A DNA stretch of 64,000 nt from Nonomuraea helvata. GTDB taxonomy: Bacteria > Actinomycetota > Actinomycetes > Streptosporangiales > Streptosporangiaceae. Both the position numbers and the translations under genes were made by a program. The stretch spans positions 62,001-126,000 of the forward strand of contig NZ_BAAAXV010000001.1 in NCBI RefSeq assembly GCF_039535785.1, in the 5' to 3' direction. The number at the start of each line of letters is the position of its first letter. Within the stretch, counting starts at the first letter, position 1. The notes beneath the pieces were generated by a model. It ran no database searches, had not been told where the DNA came from, and saw only the letters and a list, made by a program, of their open reading frames with translations. Positions 22,588 through 32,096 of this stretch are shown piece by piece.

Positions 22588-24006
22588 ATGATCGAAGTGA
22601 TCGTGGCGGGCGCCGGACCCACCGGGCTGGCACTGGCCTGCGAGCTGGCTCTGGCCGGAGTGGAGGTCCTGGTGGCGGAGCGCCTGCCGGACCGGATCAA
22701 GCAGACCAAGGGCGGCACGATCCAGCCGCGCGTACAGGAGTTGCTCGAGCTGCGCGGCCTGCTGGAGCCGATGCAGGCCAGGGCGGTCTCCCGCGAGCCG
22801 GCCGGCGGGCACTTCGCGCTGCTGCCCGTGCCGCTCGACTGCACGGCGTGGGACACCGCGCACCCCTACCCGCTCGCGATCCCGCAGTGGGAGATCGAGG
22901 AGGTGCTGGAGGAGCGTGCCACCGCACTGGGGGTCAAGGTGCTGCGCGAGACCGAGGTGACGGCGGTGGAGCAATCGGACGACGGCGTGGTCGCGACGGC
23001 CGGCGACCGGCGGATCGAGGCCCCCTACCTGGTGGCCTGCGACGGCGCGCACAGCACGGTCAGGAAGCTGCTCGGCGTGCCGTTCTCCGGCAGGCCGGGG
23101 ACGTATACGGCGGTGCTCGCCGACGTGCGGCTGTCGTCGGTGTCCGACCTCGTGCCGAAGGCGCTCGGGCACATCAGCACGATGACGCGCGAGGTCGACG
23201 ACTGCTGGGTGATGCTGGTGCCGCTGGGCGGCGGCCACTACCGGTTCACCGGCGGGGCGGCGGGCGCGGAGCCGGCCAAGGACAGCCCGGTCACGTTCGA
23301 GGAGATCGCCGAGATGCTGCGCATCGTGTACGGCGAGCAGACCGTGCTGGACACCGTGGACAACGCCTCCCGGTTCGGCGACGCCACCCGGCAGATCGAC
23401 AGCTACCGGGTGGGCAACGTGTTCTTCGCCGGCGACGCCGCGCACATCCACCCGCCCTTCGGCGGGCAGGGCCTGAACCTGGGCGTGCAGGACGCCTTCA
23501 ACCTGGGCTGGAAGATGGCCGCGGTGCTGCGGGGCCGGGCCGCGACCGACCTCCTGGACACCTACCACGCCGAACGGCACCCGGCCGGAGCCTGGGTCCT
23601 GCACATCACCCAGGCGCAGCGGGTCTTCGCCGACCCCCGCCCCAGCGCGGACGTCATCGAACTGCGCAAGGTCTTCACCGACCTGATGCGCCTGCCCGAG
23701 GCCAACAGACACCTGGCGGGCCTGATGTCGGGCCTGTCCCACTCCTACGACCTGCCCGGCGACCACCCGCTGGTCGGCCACCGGGTCGCCGGTCTCGATC
23801 CGTCGCTGTTCCTGGCCGGCAGGCCCGTCCTGGTCGATCTGGCCGGGATGCTCCCGGACGACCTCGGTGCCACGCGCGTGGAGCCGGTGGACGGCCTGCC
23901 CGGCGCGATCCTGGTCCGTCCCGACGGCTACGCGGCCTGGGCGGCGGACACGGATCCCGACCTGGACGCCCTCGTCGGCCATCCGTGCTGGTCGCTCATG
24001 GGGTAG
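22588..24006 (+). CDS. FAD-dependent aromatic monooxygenase
   Basis: 472 residues from ATG at 22588, with GGGGAGG at 22577-22583. Class A flavoprotein hydroxylase with the Rossmann motif VIVAGAGPTGLALACELALA (residues 4-23), the DG motif ACDGAHSTVRKLLG and the FAD ribose motif GDAAHIHPPFGGQGLNLG. It resembles PheA/TfdB and polyketide-oxygenase enzymes that use NAD(P)H and O2 to hydroxylate aromatic rings. Members of this group also inactivate rifampicin or tetracyclines, so substrate class cannot be fixed. Regulation is likely by the divergent TetR protein. Confidence 0.9.
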   Translation: MIEVIVAGAGPTGLALACELALAGVEVLVAERLPDRIKQTKGGTIQPRVQELLELRGLLEPMQARAVSREPAGGHFALLPVPLDCTAWDTAHPYPLAIPQWEIEEVLEERATALGVKVLRETEVTAVEQSDDGVVATAGDRRIEAPYLVACDGAHSTVRKLLGVPFSGRPGTYTAVLADVRLSSVSDLVPKALGHISTMTREVDDCWVMLVPLGGGHYRFTGGAAGAEPAKDSPVTFEEIAEMLRIVYGEQTVLDTVDNASRFGDATRQIDSYRVGNVFFAGDAAHIHPPFGGQGLNLGVQDAFNLGWKMAAVLRGRAATDLLDTYHAERHPAGAWVLHITQAQRVFADPRPSADVIELRKVFTDLMRLPEANRHLAGLMSGLSHSYDLPGDHPLVGHRVAGLDPSLFLAGRPVLVDLAGMLPDDLGATRVEPVDGLPGAILVRPDGYAAWAADTDPDLDALVGHPCWSLMG

Positions 24007-24134
24007 GTCCGCGGAGAGACAGCCGTGTCCGATCGTAGATGGATATGATCAACCTGTGTCGTTCGCCATGTACTCCGTAGAGTGAGACCAAGCCGGGCGT
24101 ACCGGCGACGCCACGGCTGTGAAAGCGAAGGACG

Positions 24135-24290
24135 TCAACTGCCACCGCCTGATGCTGGTGGTTTGCTCTCACGGTCCCGTGTGGCTGAAGGGAGGCCGGT
24201 AGCGTGTGGCTGGTTGACGGCAGCCCAGCCCGCGGCGCCGCGTCGGGCGATGTTGCGGGCCGCGATGTGATCGGCGTGCCCGGCGAGCCC
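24135..24290 (-). pseudogene. tnpB: Remnant of an IS200/IS605-type TnpB C-terminus
   Basis: The minus frame reads AGHADHIAARNIARRG, then a tail ending SKPPASGGGS and a stop. This matches the end of actinobacterial TnpB, where a zinc-ribbon (CGHxxHAD) is followed by AARNI. The Cys residues and everything upstream, including the RuvC domain, are gone. Only about 50 codons remain. No TnpA or clean right-end hairpin was recognised. The 24007-24134 stretch has no gene. Confidence 0.55.
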
Positions 24291-24445
24291 ACGCTGTTCA
24301 CCGTCACCCGCTCCGGCGGGAAGGTCTCGGTCTCGTCCTCCCGCGCCACCGGCTGGAGGTACGAACTCGCCTGACGAGCCGGTTGACCTTGTCACGGGCG
24401 TCAAGGTTTACCCTCGACCCCTCTGACATCGACGAACGGACGCAC

Positions 24446-24835
24446 ATGAGCACGGATCGGGCCACCCTCCTCAAGCACGACCAGAGCTTCTTCGACGCCT
24501 TGGTGGCAGGCGACCTCGGCGTGCTTGAGGAGCTGCTGTCGGACGACTTCATCCTGGTGGGCCTCCAGGACGGGGCCGTCGCCGACAAGCGGATCGTTCT
24601 TGACCTTGTGGCGTCCGGAGCTCTGGAGTTTCCCCGGATTGACTCGTTCCCGGATGAGGCGATTGTCCGCGTCATCGGGAACGTCGGCATCGTGGTGGGG
24701 CGTACCGGCATGAACGTGACCAACCCGGACGGCACCATGTACAGCGCCGGGAGCCGTTACACCCACGTGTACGCCACCGGCTCCCCCGGCGCCTGGCGTC
24801 TCACCTCCGCCCAGGGCACCGCCATCAGGCCCTGA
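24446..24835 (+). CDS. NTF2-like (SnoaL/DUF4440) protein
   Basis: 129 residues from ATG at 24446. The cone-shaped NTF2 fold is suggested by the helical start (LLKHDQSFFDALVAGDLGVLEELLSDDF), an early Asp-rich turn and strands such as VGIVVGRTGMNV and YTHVYATGSPGAWRLTSAQGT. Such proteins are small isomerases, ketosteroid-like enzymes or ligand binders; the substrate is unknown. The last 11 bases overlap the end of the convergent Mrr-like gene. Confidence 0.82.
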   Translation: MSTDRATLLKHDQSFFDALVAGDLGVLEELLSDDFILVGLQDGAVADKRIVLDLVASGALEFPRIDSFPDEAIVRVIGNVGIVVGRTGMNVTNPDGTMYSAGSRYTHVYATGSPGAWRLTSAQGTAIRP

Positions 24836-25469
24836 CCGCCTTCGCCTTCGCAGAGCGTGCCGGCAGCAGCGAGACCGAGCCCAGCAACCAGTCCGCCAGA
24901 AGGTCGCGTTCGACCAGGATCAGCGGCGTCCGTGCGCCCAGCGCCTCTTGTCTGGCCTGTTTGGTGAGGCTGCCGGACGTGACCAGCACGCCGGTGTGGC
25001 CGGCGAAGGTGTTGGCCAGCGCACCCAGGAAGTTGCGCACCTCGGGCGCGCCGACCGTCTTGCTGTAACGCTTGCACTGGACGGCGTACCGGCCGCGCCC
25101 TGGAGCGACGGCCGTGATGTCCACGCCACCATCACCGGCGCCCCCGCACTCGCGGACCTTGCGGAAGCCGTCAGCGATCATCCGCTCGGCGACGAGGTGC
25201 TCGAACGCGGGGCCCGCCATCCGGTCGACCTTCTCCAGTTGGGCATTGGCGGCCAGGAACCGCCGTCTCTCCGCCTCGATCATGCGGTACCGGAGGACGA
25301 GCCCGCCCACGAACAGCACGGCGAGCAGGCAGGCGGTCCCGGCAGCCCAGCCGGGGTACTCGCTGACGAACCACACGACGACGACGCTCAGAAGGCAGCC
25401 CCCCGTAACTGCCCATTGTCTCTTGCGTGCTCTCCGCTCAGCGCTTCCTCTCTTGGAGCCCCTCGCCAT
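24825..25469 (-). CDS. Membrane-anchored Mrr-type restriction endonuclease-like protein
   Basis: 214 residues from ATG at 25469, with AGGAGG just upstream. A basic N-terminus precedes two membrane helices (about residues 20-60). A PD-(D/E)XK nuclease fold follows: E90 in FEHLVAE, D117 in GDGGVDITA and Q131-K133 in YAVQCKRYSK. These are the usual Mrr_cat catalytic residues. Proteins of this type may cut methylated or foreign DNA, but the membrane-bound actinobacterial ones are uncharacterised. It stands alone without other defence genes and ends convergently with the NTF2 gene. Confidence 0.85.
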   Translation of the reverse strand: MARGSKRGSAERRARKRQWAVTGGCLLSVVVVWFVSEYPGWAAGTACLLAVLFVGGLVLRYRMIEAERRRFLAANAQLEKVDRMAGPAFEHLVAERMIADGFRKVRECGGAGDGGVDITAVAPGRGRYAVQCKRYSKTVGAPEVRNFLGALANTFAGHTGVLVTSGSLTKQARQEALGARTPLILVERDLLADWLLGSVSLLPARSAKAKAVRA

Positions 25470-25577
25470 GGTTCCTCCTGGATAGGTGGTGTGGAACACG
25501 CACACCTGCCCCCCAGGCGTTGAAATGATCACAACTCTGCCGGAAGCGGCGGCGCTGGTGCTCGACCGTGGACGGCT

Positions 25578-26186
25578 TTACTGCTCGTTCTGGGACAGGT
25601 GGGCCTTGGCGTCGTCGTAGGAGGCCTCGCCGCTCGCCTCGGCGGGCCGGTAGACCAGGTACAGCACGCCCGTCGCGAACGTCTCGGACTTGATCAACTC
25701 CAGCGGGACAGGGTTCTCCCCCTCGTCGAACAGGCGCTCGCCCTTGCGGACGGCGATCGGGTGCACCAGCAGGTGCAGTTCGTCCAACAGTCCCGCGGCC
25801 AGCAGCTGGCGGACCACCGAGACCGAGCCGCTGATGGCGATGCGGCCGCCCTGCTCCTTCTTCAACGCGGTCACGGCCTCGGCCAGGTCGCCCTGGAGCA
25901 GCTCGGAGTTGCGCCAGGTGAACTCCAGGGGCTGGCGCGACACGACGATCTTCCGTGCGTCGCCGAGCGTCTTCGCGAAGCCGGCGTCCTCGCCGCCCTC
26001 GGCCTCCCGCTCCGGCCACGCTCCGGCGAAGCTGTCATAGGTCTTGCGTCCCAGGAGCAGGGTGTCGGCCATCTGCCCCGACACGGCGGCGCCCATCTCG
26101 TCGTTGAAGTACGGGAAATGCCACGACGCCGGCTCCTCCACGACACCGTCGAGCGAGATGAACAGGCTTGCGACGATCGTCCTCAT
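25578..26186 (-). CDS. Dihydrofolate reductase-family (RibD C-terminal) protein
   Basis: 202 residues from ATG at 26186 with GGAGG nine bases before it. The N-terminus MRTIVASLFISLDGVVEEP, the motif LLLGRKTYDSFAGAWP and the strand RIAISGSVSVVRQLL are characteristic of the RibD_C/YyaP family, which share the DHFR fold and NADPH site. The actual substrate of these proteins is mostly unknown. It appears monocistronic, with about 110 bases between it and the Mrr-like gene. Confidence 0.88.
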   Translation of the reverse strand: MRTIVASLFISLDGVVEEPASWHFPYFNDEMGAAVSGQMADTLLLGRKTYDSFAGAWPEREAEGGEDAGFAKTLGDARKIVVSRQPLEFTWRNSELLQGDLAEAVTALKKEQGGRIAISGSVSVVRQLLAAGLLDELHLLVHPIAVRKGERLFDEGENPVPLELIKSETFATGVLYLVYRPAEASGEASYDDAKAHLSQNEQ

Positions 26187-26331
26187 GAAATCCTCCAAGG
26201 AAGGGGCGGGCCGTCCGGCCCGGCCGTTCTGATGTGCTTGTAGTCTCGCGGGGCCGGCTTACGGATTGCTTAAGGTCTCCCTTTGGGTCGGGCGGAGATA
26301 CGACCGGGGCAGGCTGGGTAGCGCGCTGCGA

Positions 26332-27453
26332 ATGGGATCGACTCCGGCATCCGGGCTGCGGCGGCGGCTCATCACTCTCTTGATCGCCGTTCTGCTGCTC
26401 GGCATCACCGAGTCCATGATCGGTCCCTACCTCGTCCTGTTCGGTGTCGAACGCCTGCGGTTGTCGGCACTGGAGATCGGCCTGTTCGTCTCGCTCACAG
26501 CGGTCAGCGGCATGGCCGTCAGCGTCTGGTTCGGTCGCCGCTACGACCGCCGTCCCAGCCGGTGGCCCACGGTGGTGGCCGCGGCGCTGGCCGGGACGGG
26601 ATACCTGCTGCTCCTGCTGACCCCGTCATATCCGCTGCTGCTCCTCATCGGTGTGGTGTTCCTCGGCGCGGGCAGCGCGGTGTTCCCGCAGCTCTTCGCC
26701 CTGGCCAGGAGCGACGCGGACGGGCCGGGCGGCGGCACGCCCGTCCTGCGCTCGGCGTGGTCGCTCGCCTGGGCGATCGGCCCGCTGGCAGGTGGCGCGC
26801 TGCTGGGCGGGCCCGGCTACTCCGGGGTGCTCACGGCCACGGCCTGCGGGTTCTGCCTGGTGGTCGTGGCCGTGTTCGGGGTCGATGGCCGCTCGCCCGC
26901 TCCGTCCCGGCCCGTCGAGGAGCGGACCGACCGGCAGCTGTCCTCGCCGGCCGTCGCGCTGTCGATCGCCGGCTTCGTGCTGTTCCACGTCGCGATGTTC
27001 TCGGGCGCGGTGGCGCTGCCGCTCTATGTCACCGAGGCGCTGCACGGCTCGGCCGGTGCGGTGGGATGGATGTTCAGCGTCTGCGCGGCGGCCGAGATCC
27101 CCGCGGCGCTCGCTCTGCTGGTGTTACCGGGCCGCTGGAGCAGGGAGCGGATGATCCTGATCGGCATGGGGTTGATGATCGCGTACTTCGTGCTGGTGGC
27201 GGCGTTCACCGGAATCGTGGCGCTGGTGCTCGTCCACATCGCCCGGGGGGTGGCCATCGCCGTGGTGGGCGCGCTGGGCATCAGCCACATGCAGGACCTG
27301 CTGCCGTCCGCTCCGGGACGGGCCACCACCTTGTTCGCCAACACCGCGACGGTCGGCTCGCTCGTGTCGGGCATCGCCGCCGGCGGCATCTCCCATGCCC
27401 TCGGCTACCGTGCGGCCCTGCTCGCCTGTGGCGTGCTCAGCGCCGTGGCGTAG
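26332..27453 (+). CDS. MFS sugar-efflux (SetA-like) transporter, C-terminus cut short
   Basis: 373 residues from ATG at 26332. Twelve helices are expected; the start LLGITESMIGPYLVLFGVER and the loop SVWFGRRYDRRPSRWP fit SetA-like sugar or drug efflux MFS proteins. The frame ends at TAG (27451-27453) inside the last helix, CGVLSAVA. The same frame continues after it with LLFLLARRRAAAETGSP, the expected hydrophobic end and basic tail. A TGG-to-TAG change is therefore likely. The last helix being broken may inactivate it. The start has no strong ribosome site. Confidence 0.7.
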   Translation: MGSTPASGLRRRLITLLIAVLLLGITESMIGPYLVLFGVERLRLSALEIGLFVSLTAVSGMAVSVWFGRRYDRRPSRWPTVVAAALAGTGYLLLLLTPSYPLLLLIGVVFLGAGSAVFPQLFALARSDADGPGGGTPVLRSAWSLAWAIGPLAGGALLGGPGYSGVLTATACGFCLVVVAVFGVDGRSPAPSRPVEERTDRQLSSPAVALSIAGFVLFHVAMFSGAVALPLYVTEALHGSAGAVGWMFSVCAAAEIPAALALLVLPGRWSRERMILIGMGLMIAYFVLVAAFTGIVALVLVHIARGVAIAVVGALGISHMQDLLPSAPGRATTLFANTATVGSLVSGIAAGGISHALGYRAALLACGVLSAVA

Positions 27454-27516
27454 CTGCTGTTCCTCCTCGCACGGCGTCGGGCGGCGGCCGAGACGGGGAG
27501 CCCTGCCACCGAGCCG

Positions 27517-27669
27517 GTGTCCCGCCGCCGGCAGCGGGCTGTCGAGGCTCGTCACGCCGTGGGACGCGTAGAGCTCCCGGCCGCCCACCAGCACCCCGAC
27601 AGCGACACCGGGTAGGCCGAACTCCTTGGCCGCCGTCGCCACGAAATCGGCCGGCTTCTCCTGTGACAT
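27517..27669 (-). pseudogene. N-terminal fragment of a beta-lactamase-family serine hydrolase
   Basis: From ATG at 27669 the frame reads MSQEKPADFVATAAKEFGLP, then GVAVGVLVGGRELYASHGVTS. This is the start of a class C-like serine hydrolase/D-aminopeptidase. After about 50 residues the similarity ends against the tail of the convergent MFS gene. The SxxK and YxN catalytic motifs are absent, so nothing functional remains. Confidence 0.6.
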
Positions 27670-27866
27670 CGTGTTTCATCTCCGTTCGCAGACGTCCGGC
27701 ATGTGCACGCCGGCCGAGGCTGCGGATGCGGCGGCCTCGTACGGCTGGCGTTGCACCCAGACGATGGCCGTCGCCGCTGACGGCGCTGAGATCGCGCTGT
27801 CATGAAGCTCCGGCCGCCGTCCGAGGGTCGCGCCGACGGTCCCGGCGCTCAGCTGCCAGCGCTGGA

Positions 27867-28206
27867 CTGGAGCGCGTGGTGTGCGCCTGCGGATCGCGCG
27901 GCTGCCTGGAAACCTACGCCAGCACCGTGCCATCCTCCGCTGCGCGGAGCAGCCCACCGGGCCGCGAGCGCGCTCGGCATCGCACTGTCCGGCGCGGTCA
28001 ACGTGCTCGACATCGACTCTGTCCTGCTCGGCGGCAGTTTCGCGCTGCTGTCGTCGTGGCTGACCGACTCGGTGCGCGCCGAGATCGACCGAAGGGTGCT
28101 GACCGCCTCCTGGTCGACGGTCACCGTCCGCCCCACCCTGCTCGGCCCCGACGCGGCCGTCATCAGCGCGGCGCTCACCTCCATCGACCGGATCCGCCGC
28201 CGCCCC
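27867..28206 (+). pseudogene. Degraded ROK-family regulator or sugar kinase
   Basis: One frame contains the ROK signature LERVVCACGSRGCLETYAST, including the zinc-binding CxCGxxGCLE. A second frame carries the family's C-terminal part: ALGIALSGAVNVLDIDSVLL, then GGSFALLSSWLTDSVRAEI and GPDAAVISAAL. The two are in different frames with a gap between, so at least one deletion or indel separates them. The N-terminal HTH or ATP-binding half is missing. 27670-27866 contains no other recognisable coding sequence. Confidence 0.65.
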
Positions 28207-28320
28207 ACCACCTGGCTGGCCCGCCAGAGCCGAACTGTCAGCCGCGCCTGCTACCGGTGGCGGCCTGCCACGCGCCGACTTCAGCAACCCGCTCCGGCGT
28301 CCCCAGCTCAGCTCTTCGAG

Positions 28321-30393
28321 CTACAGCAGGGCGGCAACGAGTTCAGCGAATTCCTCTGGAGTGGCGACTCGCACCCCGAGGCTCTCCGCCTTGGCCCGTT
28401 TGGAGCCCGCCTTCTCCCCCGCCACCAGCAGCGACGTCTTGGCGGACACGCTGGAGGAAGCCTTGCCGCCCGCCCGCTCGATCAGCTCGTTCATCTCGTT
28501 ACGGGACAGAGCCGCCAGCGGCCCGGTCATCGCGCCGGTGACCACGACGGACATCGAGGCCAGCGGCAGCTCCACCGCCGTGCCGGGCGTGTCGGGCGCG
28601 TCGGAGGCGGGCGTGACGCCGGGCTCGGTCATGTTCACCCCGGCCTGGACGAGCTTGTCGATGAGCGGGGCGAGCTCGGTCAGCTCGGCGACCACGACCG
28701 GCGCCTTCTCCGGGCCGATGCCCTCCACCTGCTGGATCGCCTCGGCGTCCGCGGCGCGGATGGCGTCCATCGTGGCGAAGTGGCGGGCGATGCGGCGGCT
28801 CATGGACCGGCCGGTGCCGCGCACGCCGAGCGCCGCGAAGACCCGGCTGAGTGGGCGGCCCTTGGCCTGGTCGATGGCGGCCAGCAGGTTGTCGGTGCTG
28901 GTCTCGCCCATGCGCTCCAGGCCGAGCAGCTGCTCGCGGGTCAGGAAGAACAGGTCGGCGAAGTCGGCGATCAGCTCGGCGTCGAGCAGCTGCTTGATGC
29001 GGTTTTCCGCCAGGCCCTCGATGTCGAGCTGGTCGCGGCCGACCGCGTAGATGATGGAGGCGATCGCCCGGCACGCGCGCCCGCGCACGCACCGCCAGCG
29101 CTCCTGCGAGCTGTCGATCGCGTCCCCGCACGACGGGCAGACCTGCGGGATCTCGATGGGCCGCTCCTCCCCGGTGCGCAGGTGCACCACGGGTGCCTCC
29201 ACCCGGGGGATCACGTCGCCCGCTTTGTAGACGGTCACGCTGTCGCCCAGCATCAACCCGCGACGCGTGATGTCGGCGACATTGTGCAGGGTGGCGTAGG
29301 TGACGATGCTGCCGTCGAGCTCGACCGGCTCCAGCACCGCGCGTGGGGCGATCACGCCGGTGCGGCCGGTGTTCCACTCCACCGCGAGCAGCTTGGTGAT
29401 CTTCTCGGTGGCGGGCAGCTTGTACGCGACCGCCCACCGGGGCGCACGGGAGCTGAATCCGGCTTCGGCCTGGTCGGCCGCCAGGTCACACTTGATCACG
29501 ATGCCGTCGATGCCGAACGGCAGCTCGGCGCGGACCGCGGCGATCTCCCCGACGCGCTCCTGTACCCGCTCGAGGGTCTCGGCGACGGTCCCGGCCACGG
29601 GTGTGGCGGCCGTCGTCTGCACGCCCTGCGCCGCGGCCCAGTCCATGATCTGGCTGTGCGGCAGCTCCCGGAGCCGCACCGCCAGCTCCGAGGTGTCGTC
29701 CGGGGACGGCAGGACGCCGTAGCCGAAGAAGGTCAGCTCGCACACGTACGGCCGGTCCTGCGCGCGCAACGTGCCCGCCGCCGCGCTGCGCGGATTGGCG
29801 AACGTGGTGCCGTCGTGCGCCTGCCGCTTGGCACAGGCCTCCTCGAACTGCGAGGCGGTCATCATGACCTCGCCGCGCACCTCCACCGTCACCGCGTCGG
29901 CCAGCCGGTCCGGCAGGCCGACGATGGTGCCGACGGCGTGCGAGACATCCTCACCGGCGCTCCCGTCGCCGCGCGTGACCAGCTGGGCCAGGCGGCCGTG
30001 CCGGTAGCGGGCCGAGATCGCCAGGCCGTCGAGCTTGGGCTCCACGCTCCACGCCGTCACCGGACGGCCAAGCCGGCGCTCCACCCCGGCCGCCCAGTCG
30101 GCGAGCTGCTCGGCTCCGAACACGTTGTCCAGGCTGAGCATGGGCACGGTGTGCGGCACATCGCCCACCACGGCTCCGCCGGCCACCTTGCCCGTGGGCG
30201 AGGACGGCAGCACCGCCTCGGGGTGCTGCTCCTCGTACGCCTGGATGCCGCGGACCAGCCGGTCGTAGGCGTCGTCGTCGAGCGTGGAGGTGCCGTCGGC
30301 GTAATAGGCCGCGGCCGAGTCCACGGCCAGCTGAACGGCTTCGGCGTAGGCCGTGTCGTCGGCCAGGACGGTGACAGGGGGTGCGTCGCTCAT
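28321..30393 (-). CDS. ligA: NAD-dependent DNA ligase
   Basis: 690 residues, close to the usual LigA length. The catalytic lysine is K120 in [12 protein letters not shown], which takes the AMP from NAD. Adenylation and OB domains are followed by a Cys4 zinc finger near 418 ([10 protein letters not shown] and [11 protein letters not shown]), helix-hairpin-helix repeats ([13 protein letters not shown]) and a BRCT domain (residues 610-690). It seals nicks in replication and repair. The domain set is complete. It follows the FixH-like gene by 45 bases, but is probably independently needed. Whether this is the main or a second ligase of the genome cannot be seen. Confidence 0.95.
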   Translation of the reverse strand: MSDAPPVTVLADDTAYAEAVQLAVDSAAAYYADGTSTLDDDAYDRLVRGIQAYEEQHPEAVLPSSPTGKVAGGAVVGDVPHTVPMLSLDNVFGAEQLADWAAGVERRLGRPVTAWSVEPKLDGLAISARYRHGRLAQLVTRGDGSAGEDVSHAVGTIVGLPDRLADAVTVEVRGEVMMTASQFEEACAKRQAHDGTTFANPRSAAAGTLRAQDRPYVCELTFFGYGVLPSPDDTSELAVRLRELPHSQIMDWAAAQGVQTTAATPVAGTVAETLERVQERVGEIAAVRAELPFGIDGIVIKCDLAADQAEAGFSSRAPRWAVAYKLPATEKITKLLAVEWNTGRTGVIAPRAVLEPVELDGSIVTYATLHNVADITRRGLMLGDSVTVYKAGDVIPRVEAPVVHLRTGEERPIEIPQVCPSCGDAIDSSQERWRCVRGRACRAIASIIYAVGRDQLDIEGLAENRIKQLLDAELIADFADLFFLTREQLLGLERMGETSTDNLLAAIDQAKGRPLSRVFAALGVRGTGRSMSRRIARHFATMDAIRAADAEAIQQVEGIGPEKAPVVVAELTELAPLIDKLVQAGVNMTEPGVTPASDAPDTPGTAVELPLASMSVVVTGAMTGPLAALSRNEMNELIERAGGKASSSVSAKTSLLVAGEKAGSKRAKAESLGVRVATPEEFAELVAALL

Positions 30394-30438
30394 GGCTCCA
30401 CCATGCCTGGTGCCACCGACAATTCCGCAGCCGACCGA

Positions 30439-30825
30439 TCAGTCGGCGACGAGGGTGTCGAGCGTGAGGGTCTCCTCGCCGGACGGGCCGGTGAGCCGGA
30501 TCGACAGCTCCCAGGCGCCCGTCATGAAGAACAGGTCGTCGCCCTCGGCGACGAAGTGGCCGGGCGCGGTCTTCCTGGCGGTGACCTCGGGCATCGAGTG
30601 GCCCATGGTGAGCATCACGGCGGCGACGGTGACCGTGTCCGCCTGGCCCTTGTCCACCTGTACGTCGATCGCGTTCCGCTCGGCGGTGACGGTGACGGCG
30701 TAGCGGGTGCCCGTCGTGGTGACCGGGGTCGCGCCCGAGGTGCGGGCGACGATGAACGCGGCCACCACGGCCGCCACGAGCCCGGCGAGCACCAGCAGGC
30801 TCCTCAGGCCCTTGCTCCGCATCAT
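30439..30825 (-). CDS. YtkA/FixH-like membrane-anchored protein
   Basis: 128 residues from ATG at 30825, whose ATGA overlaps the stop of the preceding gene. One N-terminal helix (residues 8-27) anchors an extracytoplasmic beta-sandwich. Candidate metal ligands cluster in VMLTMGHSMPEVTARK, APGHF and DLFFMTGAWELSIRL, the Met/His pattern of YtkA- and FixH-like domains linked to copper or cytochrome oxidase maturation. It is last in the coupled trio behind the two-component system. The metal role is inference. Confidence 0.75.
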   Translation of the reverse strand: MMRSKGLRSLLVLAGLVAAVVAAFIVARTSGATPVTTTGTRYAVTVTAERNAIDVQVDKGQADTVTVAAVMLTMGHSMPEVTARKTAPGHFVAEGDDLFFMTGAWELSIRLTGPSGEETLTLDTLVAD

Positions 30826-32096
30826 CGGGGGACCTCCACGGTGAAGGGCACCGTGGTGATGCCGCGGTCTGTGGCGTACTGCGTCCAGGCGAGGTAGCGG
30901 CCCGGCGCGGGGAAGCTGAACGTGAAGCGCAACCGGCTGCCGGGTGTCCCCATCTCGTGGACGTGGCCGAGGAACTGGCCGTCCTGGCTGCGTACGATGA
31001 GGTGTCCCGCCATCCCGAGCCACGGCCGCGTCGTCCCGCTGGTGCTCACCTCGACAGTGGCCGGCCGTCCCGCCTGCGGTACGGCGGGCGTCACCGTGAC
31101 CGTCCCGCCGGGGGCGGCGGCGGCCTGGTCCGCCACGTCGGACGTGGCATTGGACTCGGACGTGGACTTCCCCGGCCCGGTGACCGTGAAAGAACCGGTG
31201 AGGAGCTGGCCGCCGGAGTCGGTGCGTTCGAGCTCGACGTAGGCGAGATAGCGCCCGGGGCGGTCGGCGCGCAGCCGTACCTCGAGGCAGCCGGGCGCGG
31301 TGCGCAGCGGATGGACGTGGCGGAAGTAGCGGCCGTCCTCGCTGGTGACCACCAGGTGCGCCATGGCCTCGTGGTGGATGGTGAGGTCGTCGACAGGTCG
31401 CCCGGTGGACCCGTCGAACAGTTCCACCCGCGTAACGAACTCCTCGCCCACGGCGGGGCGGGCGGGGACGGTGGTGACGACCCGCTGCACGTACGGCCGT
31501 CCGATCGCGGAGTCCGTGGGGCGCGGCTCGGCGCCGTCCGGCGCGCCGGCGGGCAGCCACGGCTCGAGGACCACGACCAACGCGGCCACCGCGACCCCCG
31601 CGGCGGCCACCGCGGTCACCACGAACGCCGGACGGCCGCGCCGGTTGAACGCCCCGGTGAGCAGGCCGCCCACCAGGAGCAGACCGGCCACGAACAGGCC
31701 ACCGTAGATCAGGAACTCCCACCCCGACCCGCGGTCCACCAGGACCCGGAACGGGAGCACGGCGCTCTCGCCTCCGGCGCTGACGGTCAGCTCGTGCGGG
31801 CCGGTCTCCTCGACCCCCAGCTGGGCGGGGCGGCCAGGCGCCACCGTGCCCTGCACGACGCGCCCGTCGGCCATGGAGCGGAGCCGCAGGCTCAGCCCCG
31901 GAGCGGTCGGGAAGCCGATCACCTCGACGCGCAGCGGCCCCGGCACCCTGGTCGTGGCCTTGATCACCAGGGTCAGCTCGGAGCCCGCGATCGTCTGCGC
32001 GATCCGCAGGTCCGCCCCCGCCTTGACGACGTGTGCCGCCGCCGGTGGCGCCAGCGCCACCAGCAGCAGGGCGACCAGGCAGAGTAGCCGGGTCAT
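30822..32096 (-). CDS. Secreted/membrane protein with duplicated HVH domains
   Basis: 424 residues from ATG at 32096. A signal peptide ending PPAAAHVV (an exposed His at the predicted mature start, as in CopC-type proteins) precedes a CopC/YtkA-like domain to about residue 125. Two membrane helices follow (about 135-190). The rest contains two tandem related domains: AHLVVTSEDGRYFRHVHP and GHLIVRSQDGQFLGHVHE, each ending in PGRYLAY/PGRYLAW. The paired His residues could bind metal. Coupled by ATGA overlaps to both neighbours. No characterised homologue was recognised. Confidence 0.72.
   Translation of the reverse strand: MTRLLCLVALLLVALAPPAAAHVVKAGADLRIAQTIAGSELTLVIKATTRVPGPLRVEVIGFPTAPGLSLRLRSMADGRVVQGTVAPGRPAQLGVEETGPHELTVSAGGESAVLPFRVLVDRGSGWEFLIYGGLFVAGLLLVGGLLTGAFNRRGRPAFVVTAVAAAGVAVAALVVVLEPWLPAGAPDGAEPRPTDSAIGRPYVQRVVTTVPARPAVGEEFVTRVELFDGSTGRPVDDLTIHHEAMAHLVVTSEDGRYFRHVHPLRTAPGCLEVRLRADRPGRYLAYVELERTDSGGQLLTGSFTVTGPGKSTSESNATSDVADQAAAAPGGTVTVTPAVPQAGRPATVEVSTSGTTRPWLGMAGHLIVRSQDGQFLGHVHEMGTPGSRLRFTFSFPAPGRYLAWTQYATDRGITTVPFTVEVPR

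Noticed and set aside
24203..24374. Plus-strand frame with VIGVPGEPTLFTVTRSGG
   Set aside because: It reads plausibly but overlaps the TnpB remnant on the other strand, which has a specific family match.
27802..30897. 1031-codon plus-strand frame
   Set aside because: Its first 130 codons include part of the ROK remnant; the rest is antisense to ligA.
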